Origin: Pinus tabuliformis
Lineage: Eukaryota > Streptophyta > Pinopsida > Pinales > Pinaceae
Length of the DNA: 64,000 nucleotides
Assembly (NCBI GenBank): GCA_031772625.1
Contig: CM062820.1
Span: 1,079,299,369 to 1,079,363,368 of the forward strand
Reading direction: 5' to 3'
Shown here one piece after another: positions 42,851-55,537 of the stretch. Under the pieces are notes generated by a model that was not told where the DNA came from, did no database searches, and saw only the letters and a program-made list of their open reading frames with translations. The first letter of the stretch is position 1, and the number at the start of each line of letters is the position of its first letter. Position numbers and translations under genes: made by a program.

Positions 42851-45800
42851 ACCATCATAGTATCATAGAAAATATTCCACATGCCAAGTCTTGCATGTCA
42901 TCATGAGAACATTCATCGTTGTTAATCGCAACATTATGAATAATAACGAATTGCATGCTCATGCATGTCATAAATTTGTATGCAAATATCAAATGCTTCA
43001 CCTCATGAAATACCATCATAAGTTATAACATCAACATATTTGCATCAAAGAGATATCATGACTTCACATAATAAATGAACCACATGTCAATAAACCTCAT
43101 ATTATAGCATCATAATTCCTATGCCATGTTATGCATATCATATTCCTCATGACCATACAACACTATTATCGTAACAACTAAATAAATATGTGCATCATTA
43201 TCCTTATATCATCACCTCATCCCAACATTATAATCAACAATCCCATGTTGACATAATCGTTAACTGAAACCATAACTAAGATCATAGTGTATGATTTAGA
43301 TATATCAATAAAATTTAAATAATAGGACAGAATTTAGACGTTTCACAAAAAAATGTTCCCTTTACATGATCCTAATTTCATAGGAAAAGTCATCATTATA
43401 ATCCATTTACTTCCCTTGATCTTTGTGTCAAATCTTCATAAAAACTTTTAAAATCCATACTTTGTTTTGAGTACTACTACCACTTCAAATTTTTCTAAGA
43501 CTCTTGACAATTTTAACAACTAATATCATTTAGTTTACTTATTTAAGGCTGACTAACCATCAAAGACAAAATAAAAACCATAATTCTATCATCTTAAAAT
43601 AAACTTCCTTATAATACTCATGGTTTTTGTCATAAATTGGATTAAAATGAACATGCACACCATAAATCTAATAATCTATCACTTCAGTGTTATTCACTAG
43701 ATGTATGCCCCAAGGAAGCAGTATGAGCTTTAATCGTCTTCTCTAATCTATGAAATTCCATATTAATGTTATTCAATGGGGCACCTCCCTTAGCTATCCA
43801 TAATAGTTGACTGGGTAGGAGATTATTTCATTTATGCTTAGGTGCATCCTCTTTTCCCCATTTGGTCTTTTTGTTACCATCCAACGAGTGATGATTTGGT
43901 CTAGTTCCATCATACTTTCTATGGCTCCTTCAAAATGACTATCATTATTATCACAATCATTAAACTCCATTCACCACTATTATAAATATTCCAAAACCTA
44001 CCATCATGTTTTAGGATAAGCTATTGCATTTGTGGATTTCTTACCTTTGTTTATGCTACAAATAGGAATCTCATATTTCATTTGTGAACATCCATTCAAC
44101 TTTCCTTACAACCCATCATCTTGGATGAAGTATCTATTTATCATTATTTTATAAGTATCTCATCCTTATTACTTTTCAACAAGTTCATTGTTTTCCCTTA
44201 CTTCATAATATAACATTTAACTTTGGCAATCAACTTACAATTCTTCTTTCTTTTCTCATCTTCTCATTCTAATGATGCCTTACTATTTTTATAGAGTAGT
44301 GGCCTACCATCTCAACATATATTTCTTCCATTTTGTCTTTGTTTGTTGGATGCCTTCAGTGAATTGTATTATTGTACTCTCAATTTGGTCACTTATAATT
44401 TCTCCACATATTTCTTGAGTATTTAATGCTTTATTTTCTTCATCAAGTTATCTCAACCATTTTAGCATACTATTTGATTGTATATTAATTCACATATGAT
44501 GGTCTTGTCATAATGTTCATAGTCATGCTTTCATTACCATTCTTCCTTTCTTCAAAAGATAAAACCTTTGGAAAGTCAATCAAATAATATTTACATATGC
44601 GCAAAAAAAATCACGTGAATAGTTTCAATCATTCATATCAATATACTACCCCTTCCTTCTTATTCCTTTATGTATCATATAGACAATTTATAATTTTCTT
44701 TTGCGCTTTTTTTTTCAAGAGTAAAATTTTCTGTCATAGTCGTTATCCTTAAGCAACAACTTATTCGTACTTATCAACTCTACTAAACACAAAATAAACA
44801 TTTATACATATTGGTCACACTAGTTTGCATGGAAGTACATATGAATATATACAAAATTAATTAAGTTTATCAATCCATTGTATTGTTTTTCTCCATCTCT
44901 CTAAGAGGCCACATCCTCAAAATAGCGTTAACCAAATAATATTTCAATACCTAACTTATAATTTATTAATTTTCCATTTAACACTAGTTTTTCATTTCCA
45001 ATTTACTTATTTATCACACTTTATTTACTTAACCACATAATCAATTTCCAATTTACTTATTTATCACACTTTATTTACTTAACCACATAATCAAACAAAG
45101 ATGACAGTTATCAATAAATGATGAGATAGGCGAAAAGGACTTTGCCAAATTTATCCAATGGTTAATTGATGAAGATGGGAAACTTGTTAATGTTTTTAGG
45201 ACATCCGAATTAGACTTTTACTATTGTTGTGGATGCATTGAGACTTAGAAATCAGCATATCATATTTTCCAGAATTTCAAGAAGCTAGAAGGTCAAGGCA
45301 TCAAGATGACTTATCACTTTATTGTGCAACCTTGAGCGTAAACATATGAAAACACTTATCACTTGAGATATGTGTGAAGCTTATGACAGTGTTTAAATTA
45401 GGATAGCAGTGAGACATTTTATTGAGAGCAGTGAACTAACAATAAATCACTCTTGTGTTCCATGCATAAGACAGTCCTAGAATTGTTAGATTATTCAAAT
45501 GCAGATGCAATGCATGAAAGGCTGCCAAGTCACAACTATAGATCAGATCTCATAATATATTCAGAATAGAGAGAACACTTGTCAAATTCATGAGATTTTA
45601 CCCAAAACAAAAGTGCCAAACTTACTTGATTATTTCCTTAAGGTATGAGGCAAGCTGAGAGATAGAGAAAATACATCAAACTTTATGAGATGCCACTATT
45701 CTAGTTAGAATTATCATTGCAATTTCAGATCAGACCTCTGTAATAAAGGGATTATTCTTCTAACAGTCAAATCAATCACCCAGAATTAAGGTCAAGAACG

Positions 45801-46584
45801 TATGATACAAGAACCCAAACTCTTTAAGTGTCCTGGTGATTATTATGTGATATCTTTTAGAGTGTTTTAAGCTCTTATTATCATTAGTTTCAAATGTGAT
45901 TAGCCAGTGTAAAAGAGATCAGACTTCTCAAATCCTCATATCCAAAATTACCTTCAACCTTATTGCTAATGCAAACAATTCTCTTTCACCAACGAACCAA
46001 AATTACTTAAAATTTCAGAAATTAAATTTATGACAGTAGTTAGGTTCAACGAATATAAGTGCAACAAGTAAACTTATGACAGCAAAGGGAATGCCTACTG
46101 CAATCAGATATATCAACCCTCTTAAAAATCTTGTGACAATCACTTAAAATTTGCGATGAAATTAATTAATTAAATGCCAAGTGTGCTTAAGAATTTTTTT
46201 TCAGTGAAATATGAATTTAATGCCACTGCTGTGTAAATTTTATTTGACTGAAATAGGAAGGCAAAGGTTAGAAAATATGCAATGGATTTTAGCTAAATGA
46301 TGAAATGGTGTGGAAGGAATTAAAACTAAAAATTATATTCTTTTAACAATCAGCAAAAATCCATCAAGTATATCAAAAATGAATGCGTATCGTTATGCAG
46401 ATAATAATCAACAAATAGATAACAAAAACAAAACATTTCTGAAATGACAGAGAGAGACAGGAATCCAATACCTTTAACAACTTATATGCATCCTACTTGC
46501 AACGAGACTATGACAACACTTTACTTCATTGCAATTTTGTTATTTAGAATTCAAAAACAAAAAAAAAACACTTAAGCTGAAAAG
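42851..46584. other. AT-rich interior, no gene recognised
   Basis: No supported coding sequence. It includes a perfect-looking 50-bp tandem duplication at about 44995-45094 (ATTTACTTATTTATCACAC at 45001 and 45051). About 75 bp near 43273 (ATCATAGTGTATGATTTAGA) resembles 50508-50580. Confidence 0.4.
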
Positions 46585-47200
46585 AAATCCACCCAATGCA
46601 ATTAAAAAAATTCAGGACCTAGCTTTACCTTAACTGTTATTGAGTAATGACTGATGTGTACAGAGCTTCTCTCTACTATATTGAGCCCTACAACTTTCAA
46701 AAACAAATCCACTGTTCTGAGAATGACTAATAGGCTATACTTCGTACAATATCGAGCATGGATCAGGCAACCCACAAAATGCAATTTAAAAAAAAAATGA
46801 TTATGAGCCCAGAAAGAATATAGTTTCACCTTATTTGTTTTTAATAATGAATGATATCGATGAAGCTTCTCTCAACTATGTTATGCGTGATCAGATCTAA
46901 AAGACTGTCAAAAGGAACAAATAAACTAGGATCTATACTAATTAGAACCAAGTCAACAAGGAAGCCACCCAATGCAATTAAATAATCAATGGATGCATTG
47001 CAGACATAACTTGACCTTAATTGTTATTAAATAGTTTCCTACAATGTCGATCCGTGCATTTTTCCAAATATAAATGCCAAAGTTATGAAAAACAACAAAT
47101 AAGCTATGATCTCAAAACAAATCCAGCAAGCAACCCACCGGATACAATTAAAAAAAAAAAACATGGACGCATCTAGAACATAGTTTTTTACCTGTTCAAA
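46585..47200. repeat. Degenerate tandem repeat of about 180-190 bp, four copies
   Basis: The anchor CCACCCAATGCAATTAAA (with variants) recurs near 46590, 46770, 46964 and 47134. Each is followed by a CCTTAA-TGTTATT-like segment and, in two copies, GCTTCTCTCAACTAT. Divergence is high. Confidence 0.65.
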
Positions 47201-49344
47201 AGAGTTTTTCTCCTCCAAAATATAAACCCCAGCTATTGTGAGCTAGGAACAAATAAAGTATGTCAGCAGAGCTATTACCTACTTTGCTAAGCTCTGCAAT
47301 TTTCTAAACCCAAAATGTTGTGCGGAAATATCAAAATAATTTAATTGCACAGAGTAATGCTGTTATCTACACTTAAAATGTTAAACCTTAAATTAAAAGT
47401 AAAGTAAACCGCAAACAAAGTGCCCTGAAATAAAAGTCATTAAACCTTAATTGTGCCCAATGGTACAAAGAATTGCATCCTGTGCTTGTGCTTGTTTATA
47501 TGCCACTTCATCCTTGATCCAATTCACATTAGGAACACAGGATGTACTCTACTCTTTGTTCTGGGGTCAAAAATGTTTTCTGAAAAATTTCCTCCAATTT
47601 TGTATTCTATGTATGGCCATTGGCAAGGGTACGGGGAACAAATCATGCTAATGAGACATCTTCTATCTTTTCCCAGTGTCCCACTAAATAGGGCTTGGCA
47701 AATGTCTAACGGGAAATGTTCATAATGATCAGCAACTTCCATGCATGCAGCCAATCATTACTAACACTGTTAAATCATAATTACACTTAATTTTCTCTAT
47801 TTAACGGATAAGGCTGATTTATGGAAACCCATCACCCGATCCAACACCTTTTGTCATAGTTAGCGGAATTTACGACCATGTGGCAGGTTGGTAGTGTTTT
47901 GGTTTCACAAATCAAAGGGATCTTCATGTAGATGTTCACCATGCTACAGCATGTTACTCGATATTTCTGATTATTTGGGAAGTGTGCACATAGAAGTGGA
48001 AGGTGTCTCGGATGGAAACCTTCTCCCGTGACTGTAAAAAAAATACAGCATTTTAAATCACTGGCATAGCTCATAGATTTTCCAGGTATACCTGATGGGC
48101 TACAATTATTTCATTATAAATTCGTAATATTGCTGGCTTCCACTGGAGTATAGAAGCCCTTGATCAAACTGTCGGTGTACACTGTACACCTGTCAAGGCT
48201 AGATAACATTTTTTTTCAGGAGGTGTTGATTGTGATTTTAAAAGCAGATGCATAGTCAAGGGTAGAAACTTATGCTGTCTCTGTCATTCTGGAAGTTTCT
48301 TTTTATGATGCAATTATTTGTTAATCAAAAGTCAGAATGACACTCACTGCCAGTCAATTCAAGCACGTTTTTGTGGGAACCAAAATCTAAAATATTTGTA
48401 TAATTGGAATAATTCGGAAGAACCATGGTAGCCATATTAAAATTATGTCAATGTTTCGGATCACCAGCTACATCCATCGTCAAGACAAGGATAATGTTTA
48501 GAGTTGATAAGAAACCCACTTACAGCACTCATTTCCCAAACTAGATCCATGGCGAAAATAAACACAGTTGCACTCTCCATTAAATTATGAAAAGAAAACA
48601 GTAAAATCCAAGTGGTATTAGAGCCCATAAAAAAAAACAAAAAACTTCTGGCACATCTACTTTGAATTTCATTCAAAATCCGCTGCAAAGAAAAGATAAG
48701 AAGCTCGAAAATCAATAAAAATGAAGGGTTTGTAGACCATGAGCAGCGCAAACAATATAAATATAAATATATAGCGACCCATTTCACATCTGGAGTAAAA
48801 ACAGGGCAAACCCGTATCGCCACTGCTATCTGATAAGGGTATTTACGCATTTTAATTTTTGAACAATTAATAATTATTTATTTTATTTTTTCAATCATTT
48901 AAATCTCCTCTGAAAACCGAAAAGAGAAAACCAAGAAAACCTTTAAAGAAACAAAAACAGAAACCCCAAATGGGCATGGAATACAATTAATAGCTTCATA
49001 AATTTTCCCTGTCTCTCTTACCTCTCCAAAATGGGTTTCTGGTGTTCTTCCAGTCCACTTTCGAAAGTCGTTGCAAGTAAATCCTGCTTCTGTGAGAGCA
49101 TATATATATATATTGTGTATATATCTTACTGTTGTATATAGATTCAACTGAGATTTACGCTGTGTTTTGGCTTTGGCTTTTGGATTAAAATATAATTATT
49201 GTAAACAATAATAAAAAATGATAATCTGATTTTTCTCCATTAAATTTTTAGAGAATATTTTATCATGAAAGTAGTAAATATCAAGAAATAATCAAAATTC
49301 TTTACATTAAAATGCCCATAGGCCCCAAGTGTTTGAGCTTAACC
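47201..49344. other. Interior of the noncoding element, no gene recognised
   Basis: A minus-strand frame at 47524-47754 (…KDRRCLISMICSPYP…) reads plausibly but matches no family I know. Nothing else is supportable. Confidence 0.35.
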
Positions 49345-49354
49345 TCTGATACCA
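49345..49354 (-). other. Primer binding site, tRNA-iMet type, noncoding element
   Basis: The minus strand reads TGGTATCAGA, then GGTTAAGCTC, two bases from the LTR start at 49357. Confidence 0.7.
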
Positions 49355-49356
49355 TA

Positions 49357-49590
49357 TGTAACAGCCCCGAAATAACAATACATAATTAATTAGATTAATC
49401 AAGCAAATTATAATCAACACGCAATTTATCAACTAGTTAACATTAAATTTCAAAAGAAATGTGAGGAGAGACAACTTACCTGTGGAACATTAGTTGAATT
49501 CTGCTAATTACAACAAAGTTTCGGGGATGACTCTCCACCCAACCGTAGGCTCAATTGCAAAAATCTTGCTACAACTCGCCACCTCCCTTC
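49357..49590 (-). repeat. Truncated 5' LTR of the noncoding element
   Basis: Aligns with the first 230 bp or so of 41462-42133 and then loses similarity abruptly, indicating a deletion or later insertion at about 49590. Confidence 0.7.
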
Positions 49591-52029
49591 ATTTCCTCCT
49601 ACCAGATATTCATAGATATATTTTTATTTTTCTCCTAGTCTTAATTTCCTAATATTCCATGTCTAGTAGCTTCAAAAATGGAAACTTCTTCACTTCATTC
49701 TACTTCAATTTCTCACCTCCAGTCATTGTGGTTTCTTTTCCTCCTCTCTTAAAAGCATAACATTGATACACTTTGGAAATGTTGTTACTATTCCCCAACT
49801 TGGGTAATACCCTATAAATAAATTCATTAAGATGGCTACCAAATGTAATCCGCTTATCATTTCCTGTTTTAAGACATCAACATAATAAAATTGCCTGATC
49901 ATACATCTTGTTATCCATAAATCATGCATATAGTTAGTCACCTATGGAAAACTTTACAATGTGGCTCTCCCATTAGAGGGAAAACCTATTATAGATGTTG
50001 TCATGCACACAACTTATCTCCTCCAATTGATCAATTTTATTACAGATTTCCTTCTTTAATCTATGTCATCATACCTTCAAGGTTCCTTCAAACTGACCTT
50101 CATTATTACCATGATTATTCAACTTCATTAGTTGATTGCTAATATTTTCTTCTTTATGTGCATCATCCTTAGATAGACCTTATAGTGATACCTTTAGAGT
50201 ACCAAGTTATGATTATACTAAACTCTTCCATTATGTTCTAAAATAGGTTGCCTCTTCTTGTTGATTTCTTACCCTTGTTGTGACACTTCCTCTCAACCAC
50301 CTCAAGTGTCTATCTAGCACCTTTTTTTTTGTTTTTTTGTTCATCTGATCCAAGTTGGCCATAATCACATGAGCTATCATTAGTTATCATCATTAGAAAA
50401 TTTGCAAGTTTCTCCTTTCCATTTCTCCTTAGACAACTTTATCCAATATATGCAATTAACCTTGATGTAACATTATACTCAACATCATAACAGTTAATTA
50501 AACTAGACTGAGATCATAGTGTACGATTTAGATGTATCATAAAGTTTAAACAATAAAACATGATTTAGATGCTCCATAAAAGTATCTGTCTTAGCTAAGT
50601 AAGAACTCCTAATTAGTTCACCACACATTTTAATCAAGTTGAATTTTACATCACTTCCAATGTTATACTTAGTTTCCTATAATTTTAGCTGATCTTTTTT
50701 TTTTTTTTTAAATTCCAGTTAAATTTCCAACAAGTGTATTTTATCGAAAATTTCATTCTAAATTAATATTTCAGTAAAGAAATCGTAAGAAATTAATTTA
50801 CATAGGTTGCTGAAATAGAGATTTTAATAGCTCCAACACAACAAAGCTGTAGATATTGAAGGACCCTAAATCAAACTCTTAAAATATTGACACATGTATC
50901 ATTTTTTTTTGGCCACGTTTGCAATTTATTCAACGTAGTGGTTTGCTCAGTAGGTTGTCTGGATCTCTCACAACAATCATCCCATATGCATAGCAAGTAA
51001 TACATCGGACTTTTTCTGGAAATTTTAGAACCATTATGAGAAAGCATGCAATGACAAAGTTACATGTCATAATACTAGATAAAATCTTGAGTCTAGATAT
51101 GTTCTCACAATTGCCAGAGAGTAAAGCAATAATGGAAAAGCTCAGGCAGGTTTTGATCAACGTTTTTTTTTAACACAGAATAGTTTTGACCATTCTTGAA
51201 GAGGATATACAACAACAATTAAAAAGCCTGCTACTGCTTTGAAAACTTGAGGAAGATCTTTAACTCAGTTCACAAACACTTTATTGCAGTTATAATGATG
51301 ATCTACAAGACATATAACAAATAATTTGGCCACATCTGCGCCTAACTTGTTCAGTTTGCAAATTGCCTTCCAGTCACGCTTACTGGTTAGGTCATAACAT
51401 TCACTTCAAGTAATTATTATTGGCTAGCTGATAACATTGATATCCAGTCATAGCCTTTACGTTGGTGCAAGCATCCTGATTAATACCAAAACTACAAATA
51501 CCCAAGAACCAGGTTGTCATGTTATATTATCAGATCTGAGAAGCTGTTATATTATGTTGTAATGTGCACGCTTATGAATTGGCAATCATCATGGCCTAGT
51601 TTCTTAGGATTCCACTCACAACAATGCCAGTGACCCAGAGAAACCCCAAATCATGATCTCCTTATAGAAGCAAAGACAAGCTTGAAAGTGAACATCTTTT
51701 GAGCTACAACACAGTGACCCAGGGCACTCTCCAAATCACCCTTGCCTAATATAAGCAAATGCATCCATCCTAAAAAAACCCCTAAACTATGGAGTAGGTA
51801 TTCGATTGCATCTTGACATGCATGTTAGATCAGATTCTGATATATAGGTCTCCGTGACAATTCATTTATGAAATTAATATTTTCAAGAACGAATGCATCT
51901 TACTTTACAATCTCACAATGTGGACCAACAAAAATCAGAATCATTCTGCAAACAGACTCAATACAAATATGCACATGCATGGGCAACAACTAATTAACCA
52001 GATTGTAGGTGTATACAACTGAGCTAAAC
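49591..52029. other. AT-rich spacer, no gene recognised
   Basis: No supported coding sequence or RNA gene. It may include introns of the NT-C2-type gene whose exon lies at 52476-52673 on the minus strand. Confidence 0.35.
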
Positions 52030-52300
52030 TGAACAAAATCAAAAGAAATTGTGGGATCTACAAGTGAATACAATCAAATGAAATTGTAGGCATGTAGAAG
52101 TGAATCCTATCAAAGGAAATTGCAAGCACATTCTACTGAATCCAATCAAAAGAAGCTACAGGTATAGACAACTGAAGTCAATCAAAAGAAATTGCAGTTA
52201 TACACAAGTGAATTCAATCAAAAGAGATTGTGGGTATACACAACTGCATCCAGTCATGAAATTGTGGGTATGTACAACTGAATCCAATGAAAAAGAAACA
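52030..52300. repeat. 36-bp minisatellite, about 7.5 copies
   Basis: Units such as TGAATCCAATCAAAAGAAAT repeat every 36 bp (one copy is 34 bp). They drift in sequence but keep the AATCAAAAGAAATTG core. In one plus-strand frame it gives a 12-residue repeat (NPIKRSYRYRQL and so on), but there is no sign that it is translated. Confidence 0.88.
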
Positions 52301-52475
52301 TGCATTTTACTTGCCATCGATAGATGGCACATATGAACCTAGATATCAATTCCACAATGCTAAAGAAAAAATTTTTCTACAAAAACCAAAGCATGATAAG
52401 AACAATGAGCACTCACATTGATGACCTCAAAGGCAACATCCCACCGATGAAATAAAACAAGAAAGCAATATAGAC

Positions 52476-52673
52476 ATGATCAAAGCTCTCATTCCATTCC
52501 ACAGTGCCCTTATCCCCAACAGTCCGCATAGCAGTACAGTTTCTCTCAACGCTTCTGAACCTGGAACCCAATTTGCCTCTCGACCCCTTCCATTTAATAT
52601 GAACCATCAAATTCAACTTGTCCGAGCCACCATTAAGACATAGCCCTTCAAGCTCATGCAGAACAAGACCCAG
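52476..52673 (-). CDS. Exon of a host NT-C2 domain (EEIG1/EHBP1-type) gene
   Basis: 198 bp (66 codons) open on the minus strand, bounded by an AG acceptor (ATTTCAG before 52673) and a GT donor (GTCTATAT after 52476). It encodes LHELEGLCLN, then LNLMVHIKWKGSRGKLG, RSVERNCTAMR and GTVEWNESFDH. This is the pattern of the N-terminal C2-like (NT-C2) domain of plant proteins such as the PMI1 group: a 'W-K-G' strand, an 'R-S-V-x-R-N-x-T' strand and 'V-x-W-x-E-x-F'. Such domains are thought to mediate membrane or actin-linked positioning. No other exon of the gene was found here. The retroelement LTR begins 58 bp upstream, so element 2 lies in the preceding intron or has cut the gene. Confidence 0.6.
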
Positions 52674-52730
52674 CTGAAATTTCTGAGTAGATAGAACAGG
52701 CTATGGCATCCATTTCATCATCTTGGCGGT

Positions 52731-53771
52731 TGTTTCTGGGAAAACTAGTGTCTTTTCAATCTGCTAGCCCTCTAGGATTGGCAGCTATCCTAGAAACAAA
52801 CAATCAAAGCAATTTGGGATTTCCTCTATGTATAATAGATAAGAGAGAGGCAAAGGAACCAACTTGGGTCTTCCGCTTAACTCCTTGCTTGATCTCTCTC
52901 CCCCTTGACAGAGCTTACAACTCCTCTCCATACTTATCCCACTTGGAGAGTACTTGTAGTAACACAGTAACAAATAACTATCAAAGCATATCGATCTATT
53001 ATATCATAAACAATGCAGAATCAGAAATACATCGAACATACAATGGCATTCACAAATAACAACATTCACAAATACAAGATTGTATGGAGGAAAACTCAAA
53101 GAACTTTATTAAAATAGAAGGGAGAATTACAACCCAACTGTTTGATCTAGCATCATCCTCCCAGCATCAAATCCTTCTTCACCTCATGAAAAGCAAGATC
53201 ACCCAACAATACAATGCTCTTTCTCAAAGACAAACTATCAACACTTCTTTACAAATTACAAAATTCCAGCCTCTAGATCTCTCAGATGAGGGATCCATTT
53301 ATAGATGTCTGCAAGGGTGTGAGTCATCTCTGGGTTTTTGATTAGTGTCATTCCACTTGTTGTTCTTGGTTCCACTTGGAGATTTCTTGGATCTCTTACT
53401 CATCCCTGGGCAAATTCAGAGAGGCAAGTGTCATAGGAGAAGTTTCTAGAAGATTCCATGAGCATCCACTTAGCAAACTGTCTCGGACATTTGTCCATTC
53501 TTGCTCATCGCACCCCACAGAAGGCCTCTTCAATATGCATCACACCTGGCTAGTGTATAAGTCAGTATGCATCGCACCCTGACAGTGGAGCAGTCAGTAT
53601 GGTCCAGTTTTAGCCAGTTCTGAGTGGTTGTTCAGGTGGAACTTCTGGGGAATGATGTAATTAGTTGACCATGATCCTTTAGGGTACGAAACAATAGTTT
53701 TAGGGGTTAAAGAGCCCTTGGTTTATCGACATATAAGATTGGGGTTGCAGTGCCCAAATATGTCTATAATA
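52731..53771 (-). repeat. LTR copy A of element 2
   Basis: 1041 bp, TGTTTCTGGG...ATAATA. It aligns with copy B at very roughly 88-90%. The terminal CA has mutated to TA. It contains CATCGCACC at 53506-53514 and 53570-53578 and a minus-strand CTATAAAT box at 53298-53305. Confidence 0.85.
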
Positions 53772-54493
53772 GTTTCCCCCTAAAGCATGAAGTCGTAAAT
53801 CTTTTGATGTCGGGTGAAATGCTTTATCATGAGGATCCGAGGTATTCGAACTGGAAGGTGACCTATATAAGATACAATACAATACATCATCATCATATTA
53901 TTTTCATGATCTAGCTGAGGTGGGCATTCCCATACTCAACTTTATAAATTCATTTTCATGTACATAGAACAGATAATCATCTGCGGTTGCAGACTGGTGA
54001 TTCTTTATATGTAGAGTCATCATCCCTAGCTTGGATGATCATCTGTGCAGCTTTTGTGAACATTTGAATACTTTATATTCCTGAATATATCGCACCCTGG
54101 ATGGATGAAACTAGATGCGGGGTCTTCAAACTCGTTCAATCTTTGCCTGATGTACAAGTTGATCGATGTGAAAAGATGTCCTGAAGTCAAACATGGATAG
54201 ACATCGCTTGATTACCAACTGATAATGTAAGTTGTTAACAGGTGTGAGAGGAATCACCGATAATGATAATGACCCTCAAGGTACTACAGTACAGTTCACG
54301 TGGTGTGAATATATGATCTGATGTTGAACACCACACAAAATCTTTTGGTCGAAGGCCATTGATGTCAACCTGTCGCTGGAAGTGAGAAACTTGCCATTGA
54401 CGCATGCAAGCTTCAAAGTACTGAAAGGGTTGTTTCTAAGTCAACTTCTTGGATAATGAGCTGATGTCGACAAGAAGTGACCTGTCGTAGGAG
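53772..54493 (-). repeat. Duplicated 3' noncoding segment with PPT (copy A)
   Basis: Matches 55538 to about 56258, including the tract TTTAGGGGGAAAC (minus) and GACAAGAAGTGACC near the far end. It sits between the two LTR copies. Confidence 0.8.
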
Positions 54494-55537
54494 TGTTTCT
54501 GGGAAAACTAGTGTCTTTTCTATCTGCTAGTCCCACCAAGATGGGTAGCTATCTTAGAAACAAACAATCAAAGCACTTAGAGATTTCCTTTATGTATGAT
54601 AGATAAGAGAGAAACAAATAGGGCCAACCTGGATCTTCTGCTTGACTCCTTGCTTGATTTCTCTCTCCCTTGATGGAACTTGTGACTCCTCTCCTACTTG
54701 TCCTGCTTTAGAGAATACCTGTAGAGACAAAGTAAACAAACACCATCAAAGCATCTCGATCTATAATACCATAAACAATGCAGAATCAGAAATACATTAA
54801 CCATACAATTGCATTCACAAATAACAAGATTCACAAATACACGATTATATGGAGGAAAACTCAAAGAAACTTTATTAATAGTAGAAGAGAGGATTACAAC
54901 CCAGCTGTCTAATCCAACATCATCCTCCCAGCATCAAAGCCCTCTTCACCTCATGAAAAGAAAGTTCACCCAACAATACAATGTTCCTTCTCAAAGACAA
55001 ACCAATAGCACTTCTTTACAAATCACAAAGTTCCAGCCTCTAGATCTCTCAGATGAGGGATCCATTTATAGATATTTGCAGAGGTGTGAGTCAGCTCTGG
55101 GTTTTTGATTAGTGTCATTTCACTTGTAGTTCTTAGTTCCACTTGGAGATTCCTTGGATCTCTTACTCATCCCTGGGTGAATTCAGAAAGGAAAGTGTCA
55201 TAGAGGAAGTTTCTATAAGATTCCATGAGCATCCACTTAGCAAACTGCCTCAGAAATTTGTCCATTCTCGCTCATCGCACCCCACAGAAGGCTCTTTCAG
55301 TATGCATCACACCTGGCTAGTGTAGGAGTTAGTATGCATCGCACCTTGACCAAGGAGCAATCAGTATGGTCCAGTTTTGGCCAGTTCTGAGTGGTTTTTT
55401 AGGTGGAACTTTTGGGAAATGATGTAATCAGTTGACCATGATCCTTTAGGGTTTGAAACAACACTTTTAGAGTTAAAGAGCCCTTGGTTTATCGACATAT
55501 ATGATTGGGGTTGCAGTGCCCAAATATGTCTATAACA
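54494..55537 (-). repeat. LTR copy B of element 2
   Basis: 1044 bp, TGTTTCTGGG...CTATAACA, with intact TG/CA ends. It contains CATCGCACC at 55273-55281 and 55338-55346, at the same places as in copy A. Confidence 0.85.

Larger units (their letters stand above)
41462..49590 (-). mobile_element. LTR retrotransposon without recognisable coding sequence
   Basis: The left LTR (41462-42133, TGTAACAG...CATTACA) is followed on its inner side by a minus-strand PPT and by ACTTCGGGACGAAGTTCC (42150-42167 complement), a sequence typical just before the 3' LTR of some plant Ty3/gypsy elements. At the other end the minus strand reads TGGTATCAGA (49354-49345), an iMet PBS, two bases from a partial LTR (49357 to about 49590). 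The 7.2 kb between holds no recognisable gag or pol, so it is either a large non-autonomous derivative or very decayed. The right LTR is truncated, so no TSD can be checked. Confidence 0.65.

Noticed and set aside
47524-47754. Minus-strand frame that reads like protein (GTLGKDRRCLISMICS)
   Set aside because: No family recognised, no clear start, and it lies inside a noncoding retroelement; kept only as a remark.
52100-52336. Plus-strand frame with a 12-residue repeat
   Set aside because: A consequence of the 36-bp minisatellite period being a multiple of three; no promoter or homologue.
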